In this document: piece by piece, positions 43,841 to 53,527 of the stretch
Layout of the letters: the number at the start of each line of letters is the position of its first letter
How positions within the stretch are numbered: the stretch's first letter is position 1
Assembly: GCA_043820105.1 (NCBI GenBank)
Contig: JBDREC010000095.1
Coordinates: 1 to 64,000, forward strand
Direction: 5' to 3'
DNA length: 64,000 nt
From: JBDREC01 sp043820105 [NCBI: Pseudomonadota bacterium]
GTDB lineage: Bacteria; Bdellovibrionota_F; JAHFAK01
The notes under the pieces: generated by a model
Told to the model about the DNA's origin: nothing
Seen by the model: only the letters and a program-made list of their open reading frames with translations
Databases searched by the model: none
Translations under genes and position numbers: made by a program

Positions 43841-43906
43841 GAAGGGACAAGCTCTTCCAATACAATCAAATTATTAATTGCCAATAGTAAATTATCAATG
43901 AACAAT

Positions 43907-43933
43907 ACTTACCACTTACCACTTACCACTTAA
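43907..43933. repeat. ACTTACC heptad array before the hemolysin III gene
   Basis: Three ACTTACC units plus ACTTAA. Same family as at 24371, 48944, 60975 and 61886. The flanking 43841-44006 spacer holds nothing else I recognise apart from GAGGAG ahead of 44007. Confidence 0.8.
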
Positions 43934-44006
43934 ACAATTCCCTTGCACTACCCACCCCAAATAAGTATAATAATTCGCTTTCAAGGGGCGAGGAGTCTTT
44001 TTTACA

Positions 44007-44681
44007 ATGGCACGAGTATATTTACATAACGCTAATGAACTACCCTTTCGTTCAATTCGCGAAGAGTTATTAAACTCTCTTATCCATGGTATAGGTCTAG
44101 CTTTAAGCATAGTTGGGCTTTGCATTCTTTTAATGATAGCATCAGATAGAGGCACTTCATGGCATCTTGTAAGCTGCGGAATCTTTTCTTCAGCTTTAGT
44201 TATGCTTTATTTATCATCAACCCTTTATCATGGTTTTCAATCAGGTCTAGCTAAAAAGGCTTTTAGAAAACTTGATCATTTTAGTATTTATATTTTGATT
44301 GCTGGATCCTACACACCGTTTGCTTTAACTATTTTAAAAGATAATTATGGCCTTTATCTATTTTATACTCAATGGGGGCTTGCTTTTATTGGAATTATGT
44401 TTAAGTTCTTTTTTGGATATAGATATGATTTTCCATGCACGATTGCTTATGCAATAATGGGCTGGGCTGCTCTATTTTTAATAAAACCATTAATGGAAGG
44501 TCTTCCAGGTTTTGGATTTTTGTGGCTTTTAACAGGTGGCCTTTTATATACTTTTGGAATTCCCTTTTACTTTAAAGATAAAAAAGCCCCCTATTTTCAT
44601 GCAATTTGGCATATTTTTGTGCTTTTAGGTTCTGCTTGTCACTTCTTTGCTGTGCTGTTTTATGTTATTCCAACAAGCTAG
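44007..44681 (+). CDS. Hemolysin III family (PAQR) membrane protein
   Basis: A 224-residue, seven-helix protein. EELLNSLIHGIGLALSIVG opens it; SSTLYHGF near residue 73 and HAIWHIFVLLGSACHFFAVL near 200 give the conserved histidine pattern of PAQR/hemolysin III proteins, which in characterised members bind zinc and may hydrolyse ceramide-like substrates. Plus strand, preceded by GAGGAG. It is not clearly linked to the toxin locus. Confidence 0.9.
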   Translation: MARVYLHNANELPFRSIREELLNSLIHGIGLALSIVGLCILLMIASDRGTSWHLVSCGIFSSALVMLYLSSTLYHGFQSGLAKKAFRKLDHFSIYILIAGSYTPFALTILKDNYGLYLFYTQWGLAFIGIMFKFFFGYRYDFPCTIAYAIMGWAALFLIKPLMEGLPGFGFLWLLTGGLLYTFGIPFYFKDKKAPYFHAIWHIFVLLGSACHFFAVLFYVIPTS

Positions 44682-44731
44682 TTAATTGTCCCCTTAAAGT
44701 CCCATATACTATAGACAAACAAGAAAATACT

Positions 44732-44753
44732 TATGCTTTAACATAAAAGCATA
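44732..44753. promoter_or_regulatory. Perfect 8-bp hairpin in the spacer ahead of the S41 protease
   Basis: TATGCTTT (44732-44739), loop AACATA, AAAGCATA (44746-44753). There is no T-run, so it is more likely an operator or leader hairpin than a terminator. Confidence 0.3.
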
Positions 44754-44863
44754 TAAATTGCAGACTTAAGCAAGTGATAATATGAGATAATTGCTATAAA
44801 TATCTATGGCATATCAATTGCAAATAAACCTAAGAACTTTATAATTTTTTTGGTTAAACCTAC

Positions 44864-46183
44864 GTGAAAAAAACTGGATTTAATAAAATCTTTTTAATAA
44901 TCATTTTTTTCTTCCTATATCTTATAAAGTCACTAGTTTTCGCTCAAATGAACATTCCAGAAATTGATCAAGAGGCAGGATGCAAGTACTTATATGACAT
45001 AATTCTACTAACGAAAAGATATCACATAAATCAAAATGAATCCTGTTTCAATGCAGCTGCCTATGATGCATATTTCCAAGCAGTAATAGAGAATATAAAA
45101 GATATTCAATTACAAAATGAGATGCTGAGCACACTCGAAGAACCAGATGAAACTAACTGCTTATTATTGAAAACAGTCTACAATAACCACAAATTATTTA
45201 ATATGAATTCAAATCTAGAATTTGAAAATCTGATTTCAGCCTCCTTGGAAATTTACCTATCAAATCTAGATCCTTATTCAAAATATTATCACAATATTGA
45301 TTTTAATGAATATATTTCAAGAAAAGGTTTTTCTCTAATAAAGAGAAAACATGGATATGAAGTAAATTATATCAAAACAAGCTCACCGTTTAACCAAAAA
45401 ATAAATATTGGTGATATAATTGTAAAAATAAATAATTATGATTGGTCTTCCTACACAAAAATCCAAATCAATAAATTAATTGAAGTGAGCATGGAAAGGG
45501 GACGTGTCCTGAATTTCCACATAAACAGAGCTGGAAACTTGATTGAGAACACTATAAAATTTCAAAAAAGAGCCTTACTAGATGGCAATTTTAACAAAGT
45601 AACAAAAGAAGCATATATAAAAATTCCATATTTCTATTCAGGTGTTGCTAATGAAGTCAAAAACCAGATAAGAAAACACAACAAAAGTGCAAAAAAAATA
45701 ACATTAGATCTGCGGGGCAATAGAGGTGGTATAATTGAAGATGCAATAGAAGTCGCTGATTTATTTATTAACCAAAAAGGCCATGAAAGAGATACTGTTT
45801 TATTGCTTTCCCTAATCAAGGGGCCTTTAGATGGAGATCATATAGCTGAATTAACATATGCCAGGGATAATGAAAAACTTACAAGTCTTCCACTAAGAGT
45901 CCTGGTGGATAAAAATACAGCCAGTAGTGCGGAAATACTAGCAGGTATTTTACAGTATTACAAAAGAGCTACAATAGTAGGATATAAATATGGAGATGAA
46001 AATAAAATGACCACCTATGGTAAAGGCACAGTGCAAGATGTCTTTAATAAAATATCTTCTTTGAATCAAGAGACCTACTTTGGAACAATAACAATTACCT
46101 CAGGTCAATATTATCTTCCATCTGGCAGATCAATAGATCAAGTTGGAATTACACCAGATATTATAGTGGAAATAGAAGAGTAA
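44864..46183 (+). CDS. S41 family C-terminal-processing-type protease
   Basis: A 439-residue protein with an N-terminal signal or anchor (FLIIIFFFLYLIKSLVFA). A PDZ-like part lies around 150-225, and the S41 peptidase domain around 240-439: LDLRGNRGG near 283, VDKNTASSAEILAG (catalytic Ser in SSAE) near 350, and TYGKGTVQ (catalytic Lys) near 386. It cuts C-terminal tails of periplasmic proteins. The start is GTG, without a visible ribosome site. The pre-PDZ region has unusual cysteines. Confidence 0.88.
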   Translation: MKKTGFNKIFLIIIFFFLYLIKSLVFAQMNIPEIDQEAGCKYLYDIILLTKRYHINQNESCFNAAAYDAYFQAVIENIKDIQLQNEMLSTLEEPDETNCLLLKTVYNNHKLFNMNSNLEFENLISASLEIYLSNLDPYSKYYHNIDFNEYISRKGFSLIKRKHGYEVNYIKTSSPFNQKINIGDIIVKINNYDWSSYTKIQINKLIEVSMERGRVLNFHINRAGNLIENTIKFQKRALLDGNFNKVTKEAYIKIPYFYSGVANEVKNQIRKHNKSAKKITLDLRGNRGGIIEDAIEVADLFINQKGHERDTVLLLSLIKGPLDGDHIAELTYARDNEKLTSLPLRVLVDKNTASSAEILAGILQYYKRATIVGYKYGDENKMTTYGKGTVQDVFNKISSLNQETYFGTITITSGQYYLPSGRSIDQVGITPDIIVEIEE

Positions 46184-46212
46184 AAATAAGAAAATATAAA
46201 ACATTGAAATGC

Positions 46213-46869
46213 TTACTCAGCGTCAGCTTGTGTTGCAAGAGGCAAATCACCAAGCAATTCTTCTTTCACAGCCCCAATTGTACTTTTTTTTGCTTCACAC
46301 TCAGTACATGCCACAGCTGCAATAGCAGTAACTTCAGATTCGTCTATTCTAACATCAAAAATATTATAAGGATCAATCAAGGCATCTGCCACCTTATCAA
46401 TTCGTGAAGCCATAGTTTCAATTCTGTCGCACACTGCGCGCCTTGAATCAAACTCTGCATTAAGAGCAGGCTTGTCTTGCAAAGCACTTTCAACCTGAGC
46501 TATACTTGCAGTACAACCTTCACCATTACAAAAACCCAGCTCAGATAAAACTTTTTCATTTATGTACCATTGCTTTCTGTCACAAACAGCCTGTATAGTC
46601 CTATCAGATTTGTCATTCATGATTTTGACTTGCCCTTCAATTTTTTCAACATATCGATCAAAACATTCTCTATTTGTTCTATACATTTCAAGAGTATCTC
46701 TATCCCTGAAAAATGATTCTAGCATTCCAATTTTATTTTCAGTACCAGGATAATTTTCAAAAAAATCGCCATCTGGCACATTACAAGGCTTTCCTTGTGA
46801 ACTTGCAAACAGATTAAAAGATAATACTAGACACCCTAATATTATAGAAATAAAGATAGATTTTATCAT
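46213..46869 (-). CDS. Unknown exported cysteine-rich protein
   Basis: A 218-residue protein with a signal peptide (MIKSIFISIILGCLVLSFNLFASS). The mature part has about ten cysteines (PCNVPDG, RECFDRY, AVCDRK, GFCNGEGCTAS, RRAVCDRI, AVACTECEAKK) and long helices. GGAGG precedes the ATG. Not recognised; likely a disulfide-stabilised periplasmic helical protein. It is convergent with the S41 protease. Confidence 0.65.
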   Translation of the reverse strand: MIKSIFISIILGCLVLSFNLFASSQGKPCNVPDGDFFENYPGTENKIGMLESFFRDRDTLEMYRTNRECFDRYVEKIEGQVKIMNDKSDRTIQAVCDRKQWYINEKVLSELGFCNGEGCTASIAQVESALQDKPALNAEFDSRRAVCDRIETMASRIDKVADALIDPYNIFDVRIDESEVTAIAAVACTECEAKKSTIGAVKEELLGDLPLATQADAE

Positions 46870-47062
46870 GATTCCTCCAAAATAATAAGTTAATAAAGTA
46901 ACTTATCCCACTTTCTTGTTTTTATACCATGAAAGAAATATGCCAAAAGTCACAAACGAAATTCTCTTCTTTTTTTCAGGCACTTACTGAAATCTGAAAT
47001 GTTTTTTTATGTTAAAAGCGCTTATTTTTTGACCTTTTCTTACATTTTTTCTAAAAACCCTT

Positions 47063-47941
47063 ATGTTAAAAAATAAAAAGATTGCCATAATTGGAGCAGG
47101 ACCTGCTGGAGTTTCATGCGCTATTCAACTTAAACGCCTGGGTTATGATCCTTTAATATTCGAAAAAGATATAATTGGTGGTTTATTAAACAGTGCCAAT
47201 TCTGTTGAAAACTACCCTGGCTTTCATAAACCCATAAGTGGGCGGATATTGATAGACCAATTCAAAAAACATCTATCAAGGCTTAAAATAAAAATCATCA
47301 AGGAAAAGATTATTGTTTGTAATTTTAAAAAAGATATTTTTCTAATTAAATCTGACATTAACACATACAATTGTGATAAACTAGTTATAGCCTCTGGAAC
47401 TGAGGCAAAAAAAGCAGCTGCTATAATAAATGAAAACCTCGACAGAGTATATAATGAAGTTCTTCCTTTACTTAACAAAAAAAATAAAAAAATTGTTATA
47501 ATAGGAGCTTCAGATGCTGCCTTTGATTATGCTTTATCTTTACAAAAAAACAATGAAGTAATAATCCTTGGCAGAAGTCAAAAGCATAAATGCCTTGAAT
47601 TGCTCCATGATAAAGTCCTTAAAGCAAAGAACGCACAATATTTAAATAATACAATCATAAAACAATTATCAAAAAAGAAAACTTATCTGCTTCTAAATTG
47701 CCAAAATAAAAGCAAAACATTTAGCATTAAAGCTGATTATTTATTATTTGCCATAGGCAGAAAAGCAAAGCTTGATTTTTTATCTAAAACATTGAATGAA
47801 ACGAAATCAAAATTAATTAAAGAAAAAAAATTGTTTCTTATTGGAGATGTTAACAATGAACTCTACCGCCAATGTGCAATCGCAGTTGGTGATGGAATCA
47901 AAGCGGCCATGGAGATCGACTTAAATGAAGGTATTTGCTAA
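47063..47941 (+). CDS. FAD/NAD(P)-dependent oxidoreductase (thioredoxin-reductase-like)
   Basis: A 292-residue two-domain oxidoreductase. GAGPAGVSCAIQLKRLGY near residue 10 binds FAD, GASDAAFDYAL near 147 binds NAD(P)H, and LIGDVNNELYRQCAIAVGDGIKAA near 258 closes the FAD site. There is no CxxC redox pair where thioredoxin reductase has one, so the electron acceptor differs. The gene overlaps the next (radical SAM) by 17 bases, suggesting that it supplies electrons to that enzyme. TTGACC-N17-TAAAAA around 47030 is a possible promoter. Confidence 0.85.
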   Translation: MLKNKKIAIIGAGPAGVSCAIQLKRLGYDPLIFEKDIIGGLLNSANSVENYPGFHKPISGRILIDQFKKHLSRLKIKIIKEKIIVCNFKKDIFLIKSDINTYNCDKLVIASGTEAKKAAAIINENLDRVYNEVLPLLNKKNKKIVIIGASDAAFDYALSLQKNNEVIILGRSQKHKCLELLHDKVLKAKNAQYLNNTIIKQLSKKKTYLLLNCQNKSKTFSIKADYLLFAIGRKAKLDFLSKTLNETKSKLIKEKKLFLIGDVNNELYRQCAIAVGDGIKAAMEIDLNEGIC

Positions 47942-48893
47942 ATCTGAAAATAAAAATCTTGCTACAGTATACTTGGCAGAATTTGAAAATAAAAAACGAA
48001 TTGAATTTGTTGAATCAATACAACCTCCTTTTTCAAGAGAGGAAAAATGGGTTTTAATTCTTTCCACATTATTTGGCTGTCCTGTTAATTGCCCGATTTG
48101 TGATGCTTCACAAAGATATGAAGGCAAGTTATCAAAAGAACAAATTCTTGATCAAATAGATTACATGGTTAATCTAAGATATCCAAATAAAATTATTCCT
48201 GCAAAAAAATTAAAAATTCAATTCGCCAGAATGGGAGAACCCTCTTTTAACAAGAATGTACTTGAAGCGTTAAAGGCTCTTCCTGAAAGATACAATGCTC
48301 CTGGATTATTTCCATGCATATCAACAGTTGCACCTATTGGCACAGAAGAGTTTTTCGAACAATTAATTAAAATTAAAAATGCTTATTACAAAGGAACTTT
48401 TCAACTCCAATTTTCAATACATTCTACAAACCAAGATCAAAGAGATAAGTTAATTCCAGTGAAAAAGTGGAGCTTTAATCATATAGTTAAATATTCAAAT
48501 GAGTTTTGGACAGCAAAAGATAGAAAAATAACCCTAAATTTCGCGCTTTTAAATAATGTGGAAATTGATAGTAATGTTTTAAAAACCTTTTTTGATCCTG
48601 AAAAGTTTTTAATAAAAATTACCCCAATAAACCCAACATATAAAACTAAAGAAAACAATCTTGCTGATTCAATAAATTTTGGCTTTTCAATAGATCAAAA
48701 CAACAAAATACAAACTGATAAAGTTAATTCACAAATTACTAAAATCAAAGAAGCTGGTTTTGATGTTATATTAAGCATTGGTGAACTGGAAGAAAACCAG
48801 ATTGGATCAAACTGTGGGCAATATCTTATCAGTCATTTAAACAACAAGAAAAATCTCGAATATGGATATAAACAAAAAATTAATGACATATAG
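47925..48893 (+). CDS. Radical SAM protein, RlmN-like
   Basis: A 322-residue radical SAM enzyme with GCPVNCPICDAS (CxxxCxxC) near residue 48. Its plan matches RlmN/Cfr methyltransferases: an ARMGEPSFN block (GEP motif), QFSIHSTNQDQRDKLIPVK, ALLNNV, and SNCGQYLIS with the CGQ cysteine that RlmN methylates. It lacks the RlmN N-terminal accessory domain, so substrate and identity are uncertain. It is translated with the FAD oxidoreductase through a 17-base overlap. Confidence 0.8.
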   Translation: MKVFAKSENKNLATVYLAEFENKKRIEFVESIQPPFSREEKWVLILSTLFGCPVNCPICDASQRYEGKLSKEQILDQIDYMVNLRYPNKIIPAKKLKIQFARMGEPSFNKNVLEALKALPERYNAPGLFPCISTVAPIGTEEFFEQLIKIKNAYYKGTFQLQFSIHSTNQDQRDKLIPVKKWSFNHIVKYSNEFWTAKDRKITLNFALLNNVEIDSNVLKTFFDPEKFLIKITPINPTYKTKENNLADSINFGFSIDQNNKIQTDKVNSQITKIKEAGFDVILSIGELEENQIGSNCGQYLISHLNNKKNLEYGYKQKINDI

Positions 48894-48908
48894 TCCAAAT
48901 TACAACTC

Positions 48909-48978
48909 ACGCCGTACGCTGTACGCCGTACGCTGTACACTAACTTACAGCTTACCACTTACAGCTTACAGCTTAAAC
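48909..48978. repeat. Compound array: ACGCCGT heptads joined to CTTACAG heptads
   Basis: ACGCCGT/ACGCTGT alternate over four units (48909-48936), then after ACACTAA come CTTACAG, CTTACCA and two more CTTACAG units (48944-48971) and CTTAAAC. Two families lie side by side, which suggests that arrays insert next to each other. Confidence 0.85.
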
Positions 48979-48992
48979 AAGAGGCAAATCCC

Positions 48993-49469
48993 ATGAAACA
49001 AAATTACGAAAAAGAATGCTGTCCCAAATTTAATCCCGAACCCTGGAATGAAAAAGAAATCAACTGGGACAATAAAAAATTTCTTAAAGACAAAATCACC
49101 TCAGTTTTTCACATTCCTTTAAATTTTGGTTCTGTAATGAAAAAGAACATGGAAAAAATGATCCAATGTGAAGCATGTAATGAAAACACCCTTTGGCTGA
49201 CAGATGAAAGCAAGCTATTTGGAACTGACCTTTTTATTTCAACTGAAAAAGAAATTCCAGACACTGAAATTGAAACTATTTCTGGCGCATTTCTAACAAA
49301 GGTTTTTGAAGGCCCTTATAAAGACGCAGGAAAATGGTGCGCCCAAATGAATGAATATGTAAAATCGCAAGGCAAAGAAGTGAAAAAGTTATATCACTTC
49401 TATACAACTTGTCCAAAGTGTGCTAAAAAATATGGGAAAAATTATGCTGTTTTATTTGCTAAGGTTTGA
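48993..49469 (+). CDS. GyrI-like/hydrolase-annotated protein
   Basis: A 158-residue protein I recognise, without a firm name, as a widespread small family: it opens ECCPKFNPEPWNEKEI, has FHIPLNFGSVMKKNM near residue 40, GAFLTKVFEGPYKDAGKW near 103 and CPKCAKKYGKNYAVLFAKV at the end. Relatives are often annotated as hydrolase or GyrI-like small-molecule-binding. GAGG is 8 bases ahead of the ATG. Its 3' end overlaps the convergent histidine kinase gene by 11 bases. Confidence 0.75.
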   Translation: MKQNYEKECCPKFNPEPWNEKEINWDNKKFLKDKITSVFHIPLNFGSVMKKNMEKMIQCEACNENTLWLTDESKLFGTDLFISTEKEIPDTEIETISGAFLTKVFEGPYKDAGKWCAQMNEYVKSQGKEVKKLYHFYTTCPKCAKKYGKNYAVLFAKV

Positions 49470-51771
49470 TTTTTTTAATCTTTGACCACTTAATTATTTT
49501 TTCCTTTAAAACTTCAAATAAAATTGGCTTTATAATATAATCATTCATTCCTGATCTAAGGCTTTTTATTTTTACTTCTTCTTGAATGTCCGCTGAAAGA
49601 GCTATTATTGGTAACTCTGAAAACCCTGCTTCACGGATTCTCTTGCAAGCCTCAATTCCATTTCTGGTTGGCAAGTAAATATCCATTAATACCATGTCAT
49701 ATAAATTTTTTTCCACCATTTCAACGACTTCAATGCCATCTTTTGCAATATCAATTATACAATCAAGTCTTTGAAGCATCTCTTTAAGCAGAAAAGAGTT
49801 TGCCTTGTTATCTTCAGCAACTAGAATTTTTAAATTCTTTTCAGGCATTCCAAGGACATTATTTTCTTTGCGGTCACTACCTCGCTTTTTATTTAAATTA
49901 AGACCTTTTCGCAACCTTATAGTAAAATAAAATTCACTTCCTTTGCCTATTTCAGAATTTATCTGAATTTCCCCCCCCATTAACTCAATTAAACTTTTTG
50001 TAATAGCAAGTCCCAAACCCGTTCCACCATATTTCCTGGTAATGGACATATCTCCTTGAGTAAAGCTATTAAAAATAATATCTTGTTTTTCTTTCGACAT
50101 TCCTATTCCGGTATCTTTAACAGAGATGGCGATAATGTATGCACCATCAGCACTTTTGGGATATTCTATTAAAGAACCCGTAATTGATATTTCACCTTTT
50201 GCAGTAAACTTTACAGCATTGCTCAGAAGGTTTAAAAATATCTGTTTTATTCTATTGGAATCGCCAAGTAAAACAGAAGGAATATTTGAATCTAAATTAA
50301 TTGTTATTTTAACTGTTCGGTCAATAATGCGAGCACTAATTATTTTAACAACAGATTCAATTACATGAAAAAGGTCAAACTCAATCATTTCAAGATCAAT
50401 CTGTCTTGCTTCAATCTTTGAAATATCTAAAATATCATTAATTAAAGATAAAAGAATTTCACCGCTTCTATTAATAATCTCAACATATTCTCGCTGATAA
50501 TCAGACAACTTTGTATCAACTAGCAATTCTGAAAATCCAATAACTGAATTTAAGGGTGTCCTAATTTCATGTGACATTACAGCTAAAAATTCAGATTTTG
50601 CCTGGCTTGAAACTTCTGCGTGTTTTTTAGCTTCCAAAAGGGCTTTTTCCATCGTTTTTCTAAGGGTCAAATCCATTACAGCACCACGAAACCCCATAAA
50701 TGAGTTTTCAAGATCAAAATATGGTATGCCGCTCATAACAATCCAAACAAATGACCCATTTTTATGAACACCTAAAATTTCAAAATTCTGAAAAGATTCC
50801 TTACGGTTTACTAAAGTAATTAAAAATTTACTTATAATGCTTTGATAGTCAGAATGAATGATTGATTTAAAATGCCTTCCCAAAAGCTCTCCTGGCTTAT
50901 ATCCCAAAATCTTTTCTACAACTGGACTAGAATAAACAAATTTACCATAGGTATTAATTTCCCAAATCCAAGTCATGAAATTATCTGACACATCCAGAAA
51001 TCTTTGTTCACTATACTTCAATCTATCCAAAATTCTTTTTTGAGCTGAAATATCTTCAGCCACTTTTATATAATTTATTATTTTACCTTTTTTATTTTTC
51101 ACAGGCGAAATAGAAGCAGATTCCCAATACGCCCCTCCAGTTTTCTTGCTATTATAAAACTCTCCCCTCCAAACATCTCCAGATGAAATTGTTTTCCATA
51201 GTTTCTCATACTCTTCCCTTGGTTTATCTAAAGATTTAAAAATTCCGGGGTTTTTCCCCTTTACATCATCCAAATTAAAACCTGTAACTTTTGTAAACTT
51301 TGGATTTATATATTCAATCCGTCCTTTTATATCAGTAATAACAATTAGGCTAGAGCTTTGTTCAACAGCTTGAGTAAGCTTGATCATTTGCTTTTCGACA
51401 TTGGCAAGATCAAGAACTTTATTAATCACAATATTTATTATTTTCAAATAATTTTGTTCGGAATCCTTTACTATATAGTCCGAAGCTCCCTTTTTCAGTG
51501 CCTTTACAGCAATCTCTTCTGATCCGAGGCCTGTGGTAAAAATAAAGGGTGTGTCATCTATGAATTCTACAATATCAAAAGCTGTGCCATCTTCTAAAAT
51601 ATAATCCAACAAAACAATATCAAACTTTCTATTAATAAGTTGTTTTTTTCCATCTTCAATTGAACTAGATATTGTTAAATTAAATGGTAATTTATTATTT
51701 TCGATATATTTTTCTATTAAAAGTTGATCAAATTTATTATCTTCCAGAAGGAGAATTTCGATTTTTCCCAT
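49459..51771 (-). CDS. Hybrid sensor histidine kinase/response regulator
   Basis: A 770-residue cytoplasmic protein. Order: receiver (about 1-120, LLDYILEDG with the phospho-Asp near 55), PAS (about 130-240, with ITDIKGRIEYINPKFTKVTG), PAS (about 260-375, with a PAC tail), HisKA (MSHEIRTPLNSVIGFSELL, His near 403), HATPase (NLLSNAVKFT, DTGIGMS, GGTGLGLAITK), and a C-terminal receiver (LMDIYLPTRNG, near 695). No membrane segment or HPt domain, so output goes through a separate partner. The gene is flanked by an unknown-function gene and a PAP2 enzyme. Confidence 0.92.
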   Translation of the reverse strand: MGKIEILLLEDNKFDQLLIEKYIENNKLPFNLTISSSIEDGKKQLINRKFDIVLLDYILEDGTAFDIVEFIDDTPFIFTTGLGSEEIAVKALKKGASDYIVKDSEQNYLKIINIVINKVLDLANVEKQMIKLTQAVEQSSSLIVITDIKGRIEYINPKFTKVTGFNLDDVKGKNPGIFKSLDKPREEYEKLWKTISSGDVWRGEFYNSKKTGGAYWESASISPVKNKKGKIINYIKVAEDISAQKRILDRLKYSEQRFLDVSDNFMTWIWEINTYGKFVYSSPVVEKILGYKPGELLGRHFKSIIHSDYQSIISKFLITLVNRKESFQNFEILGVHKNGSFVWIVMSGIPYFDLENSFMGFRGAVMDLTLRKTMEKALLEAKKHAEVSSQAKSEFLAVMSHEIRTPLNSVIGFSELLVDTKLSDYQREYVEIINRSGEILLSLINDILDISKIEARQIDLEMIEFDLFHVIESVVKIISARIIDRTVKITINLDSNIPSVLLGDSNRIKQIFLNLLSNAVKFTAKGEISITGSLIEYPKSADGAYIIAISVKDTGIGMSKEKQDIIFNSFTQGDMSITRKYGGTGLGLAITKSLIELMGGEIQINSEIGKGSEFYFTIRLRKGLNLNKKRGSDRKENNVLGMPEKNLKILVAEDNKANSFLLKEMLQRLDCIIDIAKDGIEVVEMVEKNLYDMVLMDIYLPTRNGIEACKRIREAGFSELPIIALSADIQEEVKIKSLRSGMNDYIIKPILFEVLKEKIIKWSKIKKIKP

Positions 51772-51778
51772 GATCCCT

Positions 51779-52717
51779 TTAACCTTGTTTTGGATTGTAT
51801 ATTTTTTTCTTACTTAAAAAATAGAGGGCATAAAATACAAATACAGTAAGTAAACTACCAATTAAAACATCCCACACATAATGATGTCTTAAGTAGATTG
51901 CTCCAAAATCAACCATTAATGTAAAGATTAGTGTAGCAACAAATAAATACCTATTTATGAAAAATGCAAAAAAAGTGATTAACAATGGATAAGCAGCATG
52001 CAATGACGGCATAGCTCCAAACACATTGGCACTACGAGAATAAAACTGTGCAAAATAATTTATGCCTAAGAGCTCATCAAAACGAGCAGCTCCAGCGGCT
52101 GAGGGCAAGGCATCTAGCACAGCTGGCCCAAGACCATAACTCTCAATATACCAGGGAGGGGCGGCTGGATATAGAAAATATATTATCATACCGCAAATAT
52201 TTATGGCAAAGAATGACCAGGCAAGCTTTGAAAAACATACTTTATCTTTAAAATAAATAACAATTGCGAAAATAAAAACTTCCCAAATATAGAAAAGATA
52301 AGCGAATCCACTCATTAAATCGAAAAAGACATTTGGGTTTTTACGAAAGAGCTCACATAAAATAATTTTTTCACCATTATATGTTATTCCAAAATAGCTT
52401 AGTTCAGCATAATAAATATCATCAACGTGAATTTCACCTCTATATACTTCAATAAATTGAAAGTATTCATAGCAAAAGCCAACAAGCCAGAACGGGATCA
52501 TATAAACGACAAACTTCCGAGTTTTTGGATGAGCATAACTAAGACCTAAGCACAAAAAGTCGGCAAAATAATGTTCCCATCTTAGACCAATCGCGAAATG
52601 AGTAAGAAGCAGATGACCACCAAATAAAATTATTGGCCAAAACCTGTAAACAAATTCAGAGAATTTAGTTTTCTTTTTATCAAATTTTATATTATGAATA
52701 CTTGGAAAGTTAGTCAT
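51779..52717 (-). CDS. PAP2-superfamily membrane enzyme, inositol-phosphorylceramide-synthase-like
   Basis: A 312-residue protein with about six membrane helices. PAAPPWYIES near residue 185, FGAMPSLHAAYPLL near 237 and YLRHHYVWDVLIG near 277 match AUR1-type PAP2 enzymes, which transfer a phospho-alcohol head group. It may build a sphingolipid-like or other inositol lipid. GGAG lies 8 bases ahead of the ATG. The lipid it makes cannot be told from sequence alone; it might instead be a phosphatase. Confidence 0.75.
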   Translation of the reverse strand: MTNFPSIHNIKFDKKKTKFSEFVYRFWPIILFGGHLLLTHFAIGLRWEHYFADFLCLGLSYAHPKTRKFVVYMIPFWLVGFCYEYFQFIEVYRGEIHVDDIYYAELSYFGITYNGEKIILCELFRKNPNVFFDLMSGFAYLFYIWEVFIFAIVIYFKDKVCFSKLAWSFFAINICGMIIYFLYPAAPPWYIESYGLGPAVLDALPSAAGAARFDELLGINYFAQFYSRSANVFGAMPSLHAAYPLLITFFAFFINRYLFVATLIFTLMVDFGAIYLRHHYVWDVLIGSLLTVFVFYALYFLSKKKIYNPKQG

Positions 52718-52732
52718 TAAATATGCTCCATT

Positions 52733-53377
52733 TTAAGAATCTTCAAAATATTTTTTCTTATACCATTCTAAAAATTTCATAGCTTCTTCTTTACATTTAC
52801 CACATCCTGTAGCGATTTTTGTTTGCTCTTGCAACTTTTCAAAATCTGTCGCTCCTTCTAAAACTGCTTCTTCTATATCTTTGTTTGTTACACCCATACA
52901 TTCACACACGACTTTTCCAATTGTCTCTGTGATTCTATTGGCCTGATCAGATTTCTTAAAATAATTATTAATTGCAGCCCTTAAAGCTTTATCACCAAGC
53001 ACAGAACAATGTATTTTCCTGTCTGGCAAACCTCCAAGTTCTTTTAAAATATCTTTTGGTTGTATTTTCAAAGCATCCTCAAGCCTCATGCCGCCATCTT
53101 TGGTAACCATCTCAGATAACATAGAAGTTGATCCAATTGCACTAGCACAACCAAAGGTTCTCCACTTACAATCTATTATTTTATCATTTTCTTTATCTAC
53201 TTTAATCCAAACCTTCATCATATCACCGCAGGCAGGATTTCCAACATAACCAATGCCATCAGCTTTATATTCATCCTCTTCATCTTTCATAATGTTTCGA
53301 GGATTAAAAAAATGATCCTTAACTTTATCAGAATAAAGCCATGAAGAAGGTTTTGTCGTTTCTTTGATATTTTCCAT
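52733..53377 (-). CDS. NifU-type iron-sulfur scaffold with BFD domain
   Basis: A 214-residue protein. Residues ~10-140 are an IscU-type scaffold with three cysteines (GNPACGD, TFGCASAIGS, KIHCSVLGD). Residues ~155-210 are a BFD-like [2Fe-2S] domain with CECMGV and TGCGKCKEEAM cysteines. It assembles Fe-S clusters for transfer. The C-terminal Nfu domain of classical NifU is missing. No iscS or nifS is next to it. It forms a single minus-strand gene. Confidence 0.92.
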   Translation of the reverse strand: MENIKETTKPSSWLYSDKVKDHFFNPRNIMKDEEDEYKADGIGYVGNPACGDMMKVWIKVDKENDKIIDCKWRTFGCASAIGSTSMLSEMVTKDGGMRLEDALKIQPKDILKELGGLPDRKIHCSVLGDKALRAAINNYFKKSDQANRITETIGKVVCECMGVTNKDIEEAVLEGATDFEKLQEQTKIATGCGKCKEEAMKFLEWYKKKYFEDS

Positions 53378-53527
53378 TAATAAAGTCCTAATTATTTGTT
53401 GTTATATTATTTTACAATTTACAACTAATAATAAGCCCCATTAAAGTAGTCAAGTAAAGAAAACAAGACCTTAAGTATATTCTTAATCATTGACGGAAGC
53501 GAAATATTATGCTTTATTAGTCAGATT

